A stretch of DNA of 64,000 bases from positions 1 through 64,000 of the forward strand of contig CALILP010000034.1 of NCBI GenBank assembly GCA_938016515.1. The letters are read 5' to 3'. Both the position numbers and the translations under genes were made by a program. A model generated the notes under the pieces. The model searched no databases. It saw only the letters and a program-made list of their open reading frames with translations, and had not been told where the DNA came from. This stretch comes from an uncultured Paracoccaceae bacterium. Lineage in GTDB: Bacteria; Pseudomonadota; Alphaproteobacteria; Rhodobacterales; Rhodobacteraceae. Position 1 is the first letter of the stretch, and the number at the start of each line of letters is the position of its first letter. This document shows, piece after piece, positions 54,000-61,782 of this stretch.

Positions 54000-54698
54000 T
54001 TACCCTTTTCCCATGCGCGATACATAGCGCGCCTTGTCATAATCGAACCAAGTCCGCGAAAACTCTGCCGCAGCCCCTGTGCCATCCGCACTGATCCGCT
54101 CAATATATCCAGCCGTCTGTCCGGCCTGCATGTGATAGCTATCCGGCGTCCAATCCGGCATCGGCGCAACACCGATTTCATCAACGACCGACGCGATCAC
54201 AAGCCCCAGATCGTTCCGGTAGAAGTGGTACAAAGACTCGCTCAAGTCGGACATCGTCACCTGATCACGGTAACTGCCATCCAACCATATCTCTTCCAAA
54301 GCGATCAGCGCATCGCCCAAGTACCGCAACCGCCTGATCCGGTGCCCTTCATCCGACGCCCCAAAGGCCCGCGTTTTCGCCACCCGGTCCACGGACAAAA
54401 CCTGCGCCGTCGGCAATCCTGCCCCCGCCAGCAATTCCAGCCGAAAGAACGCATACAGGGCCGTATTCGCAGGAGCATGGCGCACGTAGTTGCCCGATCC
54501 CTGAACGCGGGTCAGCATGCCTTTCTCGGCGAGATCACCCAGCGCCTTGCGCAAGGTCCCCACCGAGATACCAAGGTCCGCTGCCATCTCACGTTCAGGC
54601 GGCAAACGTGCGCCATCGGCCAGATGGCCGGCGGCAATCTCGCGGATCAGCATTTCGCTGATCTGGATGTATTTTGGCAATGCCGCGCTGGCGTCCAC
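54000..54698 (-). CDS. GntR-family (HutC subfamily) transcriptional regulator
   Basis: This is a 232-residue regulator with an N-terminal winged helix (PKYIQISEMLIREIAAGHLADGARLPPEREMAADLGISVGTLRKALGDLAEKGML) and a C-terminal UTRA effector-binding domain (about residues 85-230, ending SADGTGAAAEFSRTWFDYDKARYVSRM). UTRA proteins sense sugars, amino acids or their phosphates. The track start is TTG 54719; GTG 54698, with AGGGA 8 nt before it, is more likely. It is divergent from the monooxygenase operon and just upstream of the oxidoreductase gene, so it probably represses this pathway until its sugar ligand appears. Confidence 0.88.
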   Translation of the reverse strand: MDASAALPKYIQISEMLIREIAAGHLADGARLPPEREMAADLGISVGTLRKALGDLAEKGMLTRVQGSGNYVRHAPANTALYAFFRLELLAGAGLPTAQVLSVDRVAKTRAFGASDEGHRIRRLRYLGDALIALEEIWLDGSYRDQVTMSDLSESLYHFYRNDLGLVIASVVDEIGVAPMPDWTPDSYHMQAGQTAGYIERISADGTGAAAEFSRTWFDYDKARYVSRMGKG

Positions 54699-54792
54699 AG
54701 GCCCGGTCCCTGATCCCAATTGATATATGATTGATGCACCTAAAGTCCCATGCTAGGCAAGAGGCAACAGCGCACAATTTGCGGAGGAATCA

Positions 54793-55950
54793 ATGACCGT
54801 TGTCCCTATCACCAGCCCCGACCTTGATGCGGCAGAAGTCAGCTGGTTTTCCGCGCTTTGCTCTGATGACTACCAATTCCTTGGGGTGCCGGACGGCGAC
54901 CTGCGCTCCAGCTGGGAGCATTGCCGTGACATCGCCCTGACAGCAGAGAAGCAGGGCTTTCGGAATATCCTTGCGCCGTCCTCCTATCAGGTCGGCCAAG
55001 ACACAATGTCTTTCGTGTCCGGCATGGCCCCGCTTACCGAGAAGATCAATTTCCTTGCCGCGATCCGCTGCGGTGAGATGCAGCCGATTATGCTGGCGCG
55101 GACTGTGGCGACGCTGGATCACATGCTCAAAGGGCGCCTGACCCTCAACGTTATCTCATCGGATTTCCCCGGCGAGGTCGCGCCCTCTCCATACCGCTAC
55201 AAACGGTCCCACGAGGTCGTCCAAATCCTGCGGCAGGCGTGGACCCAAGACGAGATCAACCACGACGGTGAAGTCTACCAATTCGCCAACGTTCCAACTG
55301 GTCCGGCGAAACCTTACCAGCAGAACGGCGGCCCACTGCTTTACTTCGGCGGCTACTCTCCCGATGCGATGGAACTTTGCGGTGCCCAGTGTGATGTCTA
55401 TCTGATGTGGCCGGAAACCAAGGATATGCTGGAACAGCGGATGAAGGACGTGCATGCACGGGCGGAAGGCCATAACCGCACGCTAGACTACGGTCTGCGG
55501 GTCCATATGATCGTGCGGGATACGGAAGCCGAGGCGAAGGAATACGCTGACTACATCGCGAGCAAACTGGATGATGAATATGGCAAGCTGATCCGGGATC
55601 GGGCGCATGACAGCATCTCGCTCGGCGTGGCGCATCAAGCCAAAGCACGCGAGCTCGCCGATAAGTTCGGATACTCTGAGCCCGGCCTTTGGACTGGTGT
55701 TGGTCGCGCGCGGTCTGGCTGTGGCGCTGCTCTTGTCGGGTCAACAGATCAGGTTATCTCCAAGATCGAAGAGTACCAAAAGATGGGCATCCGCGCCTTC
55801 ATCTTCTCGGGCTATCCCCATATCGATGAGGCCGAACACTTTGGCAGCCGCGTGATGCCTCACCTGAAAACATGCTCGCTGCCGCACGCTTACGGGCGTG
55901 TCCCCGCAGAGACCCCCGCAACACCCCTTGGTACAGGACCCCGTACATGA
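54793..55950 (+). CDS. LLM-class FMNH2-dependent monooxygenase, candidate sulfoquinovose monooxygenase (SmoC-like)
   Basis: This 385-residue bacterial-luciferase-like TIM-barrel enzyme is of the alkanesulfonate monooxygenase (SsuD) group. It would use FMNH2 and O2 to release sulfite from a sulfonate, here probably sulfoquinovose, giving 6-oxo-glucose. Residues matching SsuD Arg226, His228, Arg297 and Tyr331 are present as Arg236, His238 (GLRVHMIVRDTE), Arg307 (GRARSGCGAALVG) and Tyr341 (FSGYPHIDEA), all at a constant offset of ten. A good ribosome site (GGAGGA) precedes the ATG. It heads a coupled operon with an AKR and a flavin reductase. Confidence 0.85.
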   Translation: MTVVPITSPDLDAAEVSWFSALCSDDYQFLGVPDGDLRSSWEHCRDIALTAEKQGFRNILAPSSYQVGQDTMSFVSGMAPLTEKINFLAAIRCGEMQPIMLARTVATLDHMLKGRLTLNVISSDFPGEVAPSPYRYKRSHEVVQILRQAWTQDEINHDGEVYQFANVPTGPAKPYQQNGGPLLYFGGYSPDAMELCGAQCDVYLMWPETKDMLEQRMKDVHARAEGHNRTLDYGLRVHMIVRDTEAEAKEYADYIASKLDDEYGKLIRDRAHDSISLGVAHQAKARELADKFGYSEPGLWTGVGRARSGCGAALVGSTDQVISKIEEYQKMGIRAFIFSGYPHIDEAEHFGSRVMPHLKTCSLPHAYGRVPAETPATPLGTGPRT

Positions 55951-56837
55951 ACCGCGTTTCCATCACCGACGACCTTTCTTTCAGCCGCATCGTCTACGGC
56001 ATGTGGCGCTTGTCCGACGACAGCGACACCAGCACAGGCCACGTGCAAGCCAAAATCGAGGCCTGTCTGGAACAGGGCATCACCACGATGGACCAAGCCG
56101 ACATCTACGGCGGTTATGAAGCAGAAGAGGTCTTGGGCAACGCCTTGAAGGCGGCCCCCCACCTGAAAGACAAGATCGAGATCGTCACCAAGTGCGACAT
56201 CCTGATCCCGGCTGGGCGCTATTCCGGTGTCTCCGGTAAGTTCTACGACACGAGCCGCGCGCATATTGAGGCGTCCGTGGATCATTCCCTACGGCTGATG
56301 AACGTCGATCGGATCGACACGTTGCTGATCCACCGTCCCGATCCGCTGATGGACCACCATGAAACGGGGGCTGCTTTGGACGCTGTTGTGGCGTCCGGGA
56401 AAGTGCGCACCGTCGGTGTGTCCAATTTCAAACTTCACGACTGGACGCTGCTGCAATCTGCCATGACCAACAAGCTGGTCACCAACCAGATCGAACTCAG
56501 CCTCACCGCTCACGAAGGCTTCACCAACGGCGATGTCGCCTACCTGCAAGAGCGCGGCGTGCCGATTATGGCTTGGTCCCCTCTTGGCGGTGGCGCTTTG
56601 CTGACATCCGACAGTGCGACCCGCGCACTGATGACCGAGATCGGCGATGCTCACGGCGTTGACGCAAGTGCTGTTGCTGTTGCCTGGCTTCTGGCGCATC
56701 CTGCGGGGATCATGCCTGTGATGGGCACCAATACACTCAGCCGGATTGCCGCGTTGTCGGACGCCCTCAAGGTCGACATGACACGCGAACGCTGGTTCCA
56801 GCTTTATACCGCCGCACTTGGCCACGAGGTTCCTTAA
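55947..56837 (+). CDS. Aldo-keto reductase, candidate 6-oxo-glucose reductase (SmoB-like)
   Basis: This 296-residue NAD(P)H-dependent aldo-keto reductase resembles the YdhF-type branch. The catalytic tetrad is visible: Asp49 and Tyr54 (DQADIYGGYEAEE), Lys82 (VTKCDI) and His129 (LLIHRPDPLMD). It begins with an ATGA overlap with the monooxygenase stop, so I start at 55947 rather than the longer track ORF. In sulfo-SMO the AKR reduces the 6-oxo-glucose left by C-S cleavage to glucose, and its position here fits that step. The substrate is inferred from context. Confidence 0.85.
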   Translation: MNRVSITDDLSFSRIVYGMWRLSDDSDTSTGHVQAKIEACLEQGITTMDQADIYGGYEAEEVLGNALKAAPHLKDKIEIVTKCDILIPAGRYSGVSGKFYDTSRAHIEASVDHSLRLMNVDRIDTLLIHRPDPLMDHHETGAALDAVVASGKVRTVGVSNFKLHDWTLLQSAMTNKLVTNQIELSLTAHEGFTNGDVAYLQERGVPIMAWSPLGGGALLTSDSATRALMTEIGDAHGVDASAVAVAWLLAHPAGIMPVMGTNTLSRIAALSDALKVDMTRERWFQLYTAALGHEVP

Positions 56838-57337
56838 TGAACGCACCAACAACATTTGATCCAGCAGTTGACGCACGCAGCTTTCGCGACGCGCTTGGGT
56901 CCTTCGTGACCGGCGTGACGGTCGTCACAACCGACAGCCCCGAAGGCCCGGTTGCGATCGTGGCCAACAGCTTTGCCAGTGTGTCTTTGGACCCGCCGTT
57001 GGTGCTGTGGTCGCCTGCGAAGGCCTCCAAGCGGTTCGAGCATTTCGCAGGCTCTCGCAGGTTTGCCGTCCACATTCTGGGGGCCGATCAACAGGATGTC
57101 TGCGCTCAGATCATTGCCTCCAAGACCGCCATCAGCAAGGTGCCGATGCATCTGTCCCATTGCGGGATGCCGATTATCGAAGGGGCTTTGTCGACATTTG
57201 AGTGTAATCTTGAAGCGACCCATGATGCCGGTGATCATGTGATCGTCGTGGGCTTGGTCACCAAAGCGCACCATCAGGGGGGCGATCCGCTGGTGTTTCA
57301 TGGCGGCAAGTACGGTGCGTTTCATCCAGCGGAATGA
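56837..57337 (+). CDS. NAD(P)H:flavin reductase, candidate SmoA-like partner
   Basis: This is a 166-residue flavin reductase of the HpaC/DIM6/NTAB family with the opening SFVTGVTVVTTDSPEGPVAIVANSFASVSLDPPLVLW and the closing GDHVIVVGLVTKAHHQGGDPLVFHGGKYG, both typical of two-component monooxygenase reductases. It would supply FMNH2 to the LLM monooxygenase. Its ATG overlaps the AKR stop (TAATG), so the three enzymes are synthesised together. This is the third gene of the set that defines sulfo-SMO clusters. Confidence 0.88.
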   Translation: MNAPTTFDPAVDARSFRDALGSFVTGVTVVTTDSPEGPVAIVANSFASVSLDPPLVLWSPAKASKRFEHFAGSRRFAVHILGADQQDVCAQIIASKTAISKVPMHLSHCGMPIIEGALSTFECNLEATHDAGDHVIVVGLVTKAHHQGGDPLVFHGGKYGAFHPAE

Positions 57338-57351
57338 GTGCTGTGGGGGAA

Positions 57352-57424
57352 CGATTTTTCTCGAAAAATCGGATGGGGGTCAGCCCCGAAACCCTCGAAG
57401 GTATTTAAGACCAAAAGAAGAAGG
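57352..57424 (+). repeat. Dispersed composite repeat, palindrome B plus tail
   Basis: CGATTTTTC-TC-GAAAAATCG (57352-57371) is followed by a GGGG-TCAG-CCCC hairpin, AAACCCTCG, and AGGTATTTAAGACCAAAAGAAG. This copy links the palindrome module to the C-rich tail module also seen at 7746 and 61547. It fills the spacer after the flavin reductase gene and could act as a terminator. Confidence 0.82.
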
Positions 57425-57453
57425 AGGGTTGCGCTCTTCTTGTTGTGTTGCGC

Positions 57454-58650
57454 CTAGTCCTGCCGGATCAGTACGCCAAGATCAGCCACATTGGTGCCTG
57501 TCGCCTCTGTCATCAAGAGATCACCAGCGAGGTGAAGGGCCGCGTAGCTATCGTTGTTTGCAAGCAGCCCCCCGAGGTCTCCACCTGCTGCTTTGATCCG
57601 GTCAAGCGTCCCCTCGTCTACAAGCCCGCCCGCCGCATCGGTTGGCCCATCCCGCCCATCTGATCCGCCCTGCAGGCAGGTCCATTTGGTCCAGCCCCGG
57701 TCTTTGGCCTGCAGTGCAATCCGCAAGGCCAGTTCTTGGTTGCGCCCCCCGCGCCCGGTGCCTTTGAGGACCACAGTCGTTTCTCCGCCCCACAGTGTGA
57801 TGCCTGACCCCGCCTGATCGCAGATCGCTTTCGCAGCATCCGCCACGTCTCCTTCAACCGGATCGAGAACTTTGGCCTGTGGCACCTTTTCCGCCATGGC
57901 GGCCACGCTTTGCCCGTTGGATCCAATCAGGATATTGCGATGGTTTGGCAAACGTGATGGTGCCCGAGCGTTTTTCAAATGGGTTTGGATGGCACCTGGC
58001 ACCTGGTCCCAGATCCTCGCCTGATCCAATACCTCAATCGCTTGCGCGGCCGTCCCAAGCGGTGGCGCTGTTGGCCCACTGGCGATCGTCGACAGATCGT
58101 CCCCCACAACGTCCGACAGGATCAGGGCTGTCACAGGATGCGGGGCTGCTGCCTGTAAAAAGCCACCCCCTTTGATCCGGCTAACCTGTTGGCGCACCAG
58201 GTTCATTTGGGTGATATCCAGACCAGCCCCCAAGAGAAGAGCGTTGAGCCGGGCTTTTTCCGCCAAAGATACCCCATCAGCGGGTGCAGGCAACAAAGCT
58301 GACCCTCCGCCCGAGATCAGGGCAAGCACCGGTCCGGTGACCTGTCCCAGATCATCTAGCACAGCCTCTGCAGCGATAGCTCCATTTTCATCCGGCACCG
58401 GATGGCCCGCAGCCATTACCCTGGTCCCGGCCAGGTCCACCGCGTTCTCGTAGTTCGTCACAACCCGTGTCGGGACCCCTGGGAACGCCGCTAAGGCAGC
58501 TTCGGCCATTTGAACCCCTGCTTTGCCAACTGCAATCATCAAAGCAGGTTGATCTACCTCACCGATATGGCGGGCCACAGCCGCCCTCGGGTCTGCGGCA
58601 ACAACCCCGGCAGTAAAAATCTGGCGGGCATGGGCACGCAGGTCGGTCAT
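57454..58650 (-). CDS. Glycerate 2-kinase (DUF4147/MOFRL family; TtuD-like)
   Basis: This 398-residue protein of the glycerate 2-kinase class would phosphorylate D-glycerate to 2-phosphoglycerate. It shows the N-terminal DUF4147 part (AVGKAGVQMAEAALAAFPG, ALISGGGSALLPAPADGVSL, NLVRQQVSRIKGGGFLQ and LSDVVGDDLSTIASGPT) and the C-terminal MOFRL part (LWGGETTVVLKGTGRGGRNQELALRIAL and GGSDGRDGPTDAAGGLVDEGTL). Older annotations call it hydroxypyruvate reductase (TtuD). It converges on the sulfo-SMO-like operon but shows no overlap with it, so a shared pathway is not claimed. Confidence 0.92.
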   Translation of the reverse strand: MTDLRAHARQIFTAGVVAADPRAAVARHIGEVDQPALMIAVGKAGVQMAEAALAAFPGVPTRVVTNYENAVDLAGTRVMAAGHPVPDENGAIAAEAVLDDLGQVTGPVLALISGGGSALLPAPADGVSLAEKARLNALLLGAGLDITQMNLVRQQVSRIKGGGFLQAAAPHPVTALILSDVVGDDLSTIASGPTAPPLGTAAQAIEVLDQARIWDQVPGAIQTHLKNARAPSRLPNHRNILIGSNGQSVAAMAEKVPQAKVLDPVEGDVADAAKAICDQAGSGITLWGGETTVVLKGTGRGGRNQELALRIALQAKDRGWTKWTCLQGGSDGRDGPTDAAGGLVDEGTLDRIKAAGGDLGGLLANNDSYAALHLAGDLLMTEATGTNVADLGVLIRQD

Positions 58651-58740
58651 CGTGGCACTCCTTTTGATGCGGGCACCTTACGCAGAGGCGCGCCCAACAC
58701 AACCCCAGCAAATGTTTGACCGATCCGGCGACTCGCGATA

Positions 58741-58755
58741 GAACAAAATAGGAAC
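58741..58755 (+). promoter_or_regulatory. LexA (SOS) box upstream of imuA
   Basis: GAACAAAATAGGAAC is GAAC-N7-GAAC, the alphaproteobacterial LexA binding direct repeat. It lies 21 nt upstream of the GTG start of imuA, in the position expected for SOS repression of the imuA-imuB-dnaE2 cassette. Confidence 0.88.
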
Positions 58756-58776
58756 ATTAAGAAATCAGGAGCCTCC

Positions 58777-59472
58777 GTGCAGTGCACCACATCCCCCCTC
58801 TCTGCCACGACCCTCAGCCGCCATCTGCCCAAATCCCCGCCTCAGGGACGTGGACAAGCGGACCAAGCCACCTTGGTCGAAATCTTTGCGGACAGTGTTG
58901 TGGATGGTGGGGCGACAGGCTTTGCACTCGGACAAATCGCAGGAACACAAATCGGGTCTGGCAAACCGCTGTTGTGGATCCAGGACAGGGTGACCCGGCG
59001 GGAGGCCGGACGACCCTGCCTGGCAGGATTGCAAACCGGGGGGGACATCATCCATGTGAATGTGAACAAGGCCACAGATGCGCTGTGGGCGATGGAAGAA
59101 GGGCTGCGCTGTGGGGATTTGTGCGGTGTGATCGGGGAAATCTGGGGGGATCCGCCTGCGCTGGACTTCACAGCCACCAAGCGACTGGCGCTCAGGGCAG
59201 AAGCCAACACCATCCCAGCCTGGCTGATGCGACGGGCCACAGCCCCCAACCTGAGTGCGGCACGAGACCGGTGGCGGATCAAAAGCCTGGCAAGCCTGGC
59301 GCATCCGCACGACAACCGGGCACCGGGGCGGGCACAATGGCAAGCCGACCTCTTTCGGTCACGCAGGCAAACACCCGGACAATGGGTGGTGCATCATGAC
59401 ACAAGCACAGGCTTACACTTCAGTCATCAAACAGCCGCGCAAAGCAGGGAGGATACAGCCCTACAAGCCTGA
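58777..59472 (+). CDS. imuA: ImuA-like SOS mutagenesis protein
   Basis: This 231-residue protein is a RecA/SulA-like partner of the ImuB-DnaE2 translesion mutasome. Visible family features are the N-terminal FADSVVDGGATGFALGQIAG, the RecA-like core strand KPLLWIQDRVTRREAGRPCLAGL, and the helix ALWAMEEGLRCGDLCGVIGEIWG followed by ALDFTATKRLALRAEANTIPAWLMR, a common ImuA pattern. The start is GTG 58777 with AGGAG 5 nt upstream. It is controlled by the LexA box just ahead. The C-terminal 40 residues are basic and variable. Confidence 0.85.
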   Translation: MQCTTSPLSATTLSRHLPKSPPQGRGQADQATLVEIFADSVVDGGATGFALGQIAGTQIGSGKPLLWIQDRVTRREAGRPCLAGLQTGGDIIHVNVNKATDALWAMEEGLRCGDLCGVIGEIWGDPPALDFTATKRLALRAEANTIPAWLMRRATAPNLSAARDRWRIKSLASLAHPHDNRAPGRAQWQADLFRSRRQTPGQWVVHHDTSTGLHFSHQTAAQSREDTALQA

Positions 59473-59680
59473 TACCGCTTACACCCAAAATCTGGCAAAA
59501 CAACGGGCCACCAGAACACAAAGCATCTTTGATCCAAAAACATGGCCGCCAAAAACGGCACACCCGGCGCGCCATAACACGACGCAAAGGCACAGCCACC
59601 ACGCCCCGGCTTCTTTGTTTCTTTCTATATCCTCCCCGAAGGGTCCCGCATCCCACCCCAAACGCAGGCGGCTGCGATGA
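59396..59680 (+). CDS. Small basic ORF bridging imuA and imuB (doubtful)
   Basis: This is a 94-residue ORF starting inside the end of imuA in another frame and ending with an ATGA overlap with the imuB start. It is rich in Lys, Arg, His and Pro and has no recognised domain. It may be only an open frame in a spacer of about 200 nt. The exact overlap with the imuB start is the sole argument for translation. Confidence 0.25.
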   Translation: MTQAQAYTSVIKQPRKAGRIQPYKPDTAYTQNLAKQRATRTQSIFDPKTWPPKTAHPARHNTTQRHSHHAPASLFLSISSPKGPASHPKRRRLR

Positions 59681-61530
59681 CGCGTCAGGACAAGCTGCCT
59701 GTCCTGACATTCCCCCAGCCGTCAAAATCACAGACAGCAGACCGCCCCACAGCGACACAAGACAAACTGGCCCGTGCGATAGAGGCCCTTCGGGCGGCAG
59801 TGGAAGCCGAAGTGGCCACCCCCAAAGACACCGACACGACACCTGAGCCAGACAGCTTCACCCCCATCGGAGCCCCCAAAACGCAGCCGCGCTGGCAGGC
59901 GGGACGGGATAACGCGCAGACCGCTGGGTCCGGGCGGGTGGGTGCCGCCGCAGGCGCAGTCATCCCGGCCGATACATCCAAAACACCTATAGACAAGAAC
60001 CCGCTGACCCGGCGGATCACGGCAATCCACCTACCCCGCTTTGCCATGGAACGCTGGCAACGGTGGGCCAGCCAGCAAGGGGACGCGCCGCCAGAAGACA
60101 TCCCAGCAGCCCTTGCGGTCGAAGGCACCCATGGGCCAGTGATCCACGCCACCAACCGGGCAGCAGAGACACAGGGCGTCTACAAAGGGGCTCGGGTTGT
60201 GGATATGCGGGCGCTTTGCCCGGACCTGAAGATCACATTCGCAGATATCGGAGGCGACCAGAAAGCACTGGAAAAACTGATGATGTGGGCCCGGCGGTGG
60301 TGTCCTTGGACAGCAATTGATGGCCCGGCAGGGATGATCTTTGATACCACCGGATCGGATCACCTGTGGGGTGGAGAAGCCGCAATGCTGCGGGATATGG
60401 AAGAGCGGCTGTCCCACTTGGGCCTCTCTGCCACGCTCGCAGTCAGCCCCAGCCACGGGGCGTCATGGGCTCTCAGCCGGTTTGGCGGGGTACGCGAAGT
60501 CTGCGCCCCCGAAACCCTCTCGCGGCGGATGTCCAACATGCCGGTCCGGGCTCTGCGCCTGACCGGAGACACGGTGCAGCTGCTTAACCGTCTGGGCCTG
60601 AAAACTGTCGGTGATCTGGCGGCGGTGCCGCGGATCTCGCTGGCCCGCCGGTTCAGCAACGCCCCCTTACAACAAAACCCGCTGCTACGGCTGGATCAGA
60701 TGATGGGCCGTCTGGCCGAACCGGTCAGCGCCAGCGATGATCCGCCCCGCTTTGCGGTGCAGGCCAATCTGGCAGAGCCCATACAAGACCCGACCCCACA
60801 TCTGCCTGCCCTGTGTCATGACCTCTGTGAGGGGCTGCAAAAGGCAGGCTTTGGCGCCCGGCGCATCCGGGTCACGGTGTTTCGCAGCGACGGCGAGGTC
60901 AGCCATGTGGATGCGGCCACCGCCCAACCGAACCGGGATCCCGACCACCTGCTGCGGCTGTTTGACGACAAGCTCGAGCGGATCAACCCGGGCTTTGGTT
61001 TCGACCTAATCACACTGGGTGCCACAGTGGCCGAGGTGATGCAGGCCAGCCAACCGGGCCTCGACCAAAAGGGCAGCGACGGGGCGGATTTGGCCCGCCT
61101 GCTCGACCGGCTGACAGCCCGTCTTGGGGCCCCGGCGATCCGTCGCCCCATCCCCAACGATAGCCACATCCCCGAACGAGCCGAGGTCTGGGAGGCTGCG
61201 ATCCACACTAAACCCGCCATCACGTCTCCGCGCACAGACCGGCCTGTCCGCCTGTTTGACCACCCAGAAGAGGTCCGGGTGCTCTACGCCGTCCCCGAAG
61301 GCCCGCCCGCCCAGTTTATCTGGCGCCGTGTCACCCGCCGTGTGGTTCGCTTTGCAGGCCCCGAACGCATCGCGCCCGAATGGTGGCGCGACATGCCCGG
61401 CACACGGTTGCGCGATTATTACAAGGTCGAGGATCAGTTGAACCACCGGCTCTGGCTTTACCGCAGTGGCGTGTTGGGTGACGACCGTGGCGCAACACCC
61501 CGTTGGTTTGTGCATGGGGTGTTTGCGTGA
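59677..61530 (+). CDS. imuB: ImuB, Y-family polymerase-like mutasome hub with N-terminal extension
   Basis: This 617-residue inactive Y-family polymerase relative connects the beta clamp, DnaE2 and ImuA during translesion synthesis. The polymerase-like core starts near residue 108 (TRRITAIHLPRFAMERWQRW). There the catalytic Asp pattern of Y polymerases is replaced, and the palm motif reads AIDGPAGMIFDTTGSDHLWGG. Downstream are the helix-hairpin-helix LLNRLGLKTVGDLAAVPRISLARRF and the ImuB C-terminus RDYYKVEDQLNHRLWLYRSG. The first 107 residues are Pro/Thr/Ala-rich and not typical, so either a long extension is real or the true start is internal. No good internal start was seen. Confidence 0.88.
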   Translation: MTRQDKLPVLTFPQPSKSQTADRPTATQDKLARAIEALRAAVEAEVATPKDTDTTPEPDSFTPIGAPKTQPRWQAGRDNAQTAGSGRVGAAAGAVIPADTSKTPIDKNPLTRRITAIHLPRFAMERWQRWASQQGDAPPEDIPAALAVEGTHGPVIHATNRAAETQGVYKGARVVDMRALCPDLKITFADIGGDQKALEKLMMWARRWCPWTAIDGPAGMIFDTTGSDHLWGGEAAMLRDMEERLSHLGLSATLAVSPSHGASWALSRFGGVREVCAPETLSRRMSNMPVRALRLTGDTVQLLNRLGLKTVGDLAAVPRISLARRFSNAPLQQNPLLRLDQMMGRLAEPVSASDDPPRFAVQANLAEPIQDPTPHLPALCHDLCEGLQKAGFGARRIRVTVFRSDGEVSHVDAATAQPNRDPDHLLRLFDDKLERINPGFGFDLITLGATVAEVMQASQPGLDQKGSDGADLARLLDRLTARLGAPAIRRPIPNDSHIPERAEVWEAAIHTKPAITSPRTDRPVRLFDHPEEVRVLYAVPEGPPAQFIWRRVTRRVVRFAGPERIAPEWWRDMPGTRLRDYYKVEDQLNHRLWLYRSGVLGDDRGATPRWFVHGVFA

Positions 61531-61598
61531 TTTTCCTGCAGAAAATGTGGGGGCCTTGCCCCCAAACCCCCAAAGTATTTCTGACCAAAAGAAGGAGG
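61530..61598 (+). repeat. Dispersed composite repeat, palindrome B variant plus tail
   Basis: ATTTTC-CTGCA-GAAAAT begins on the last base of the imuB stop codon. It is followed by GGGGGC-CTT-GCCCCC (a 6-bp hairpin), AAACCCCC and AAAGTATTTCTGACCAAAAG. It is the best-formed tail copy of the window and could act as a partial terminator inside the SOS cassette. Confidence 0.85.
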
Positions 61599-61707
61599 GG
61601 TTCATTAACCTTAACGACATATTCTATTTTTGCGGAACAGGCGGAAGCGCCGATGGCCGTACCGGAAGAAGGCGTTTCGTCCCTTTCAAGGGGGGCGGAA
61701 CGCTTAT

Positions 61708-61755
61708 CTTCTTTTGGTCGGAAATACTTTGGGGAGCGCGAGGGGTTAGCCCCTC
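61708..61755 (-). repeat. Dispersed composite repeat, tail module in opposite orientation
   Basis: CTTCTTTTGGTCGGAAATAC plus TTTGGGG and the AGGGG-TTAG-CCCCT hairpin make an inverted copy of the tail at 61547-61598. The two copies face each other across about 110 nt in the imuB-dnaE2 spacer. Confidence 0.82.
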
Positions 61756-61782
61756 TCTCTGTGCTCGCCGCAGGCGCTGACC

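Noticed and set aside
57454-58650. Glycerate kinase as part of the sulfoquinovose pathway
   Set aside because: Convergent, with its own terminus and no known step needing glycerate in sulfo-SMO; proximity alone is not enough.
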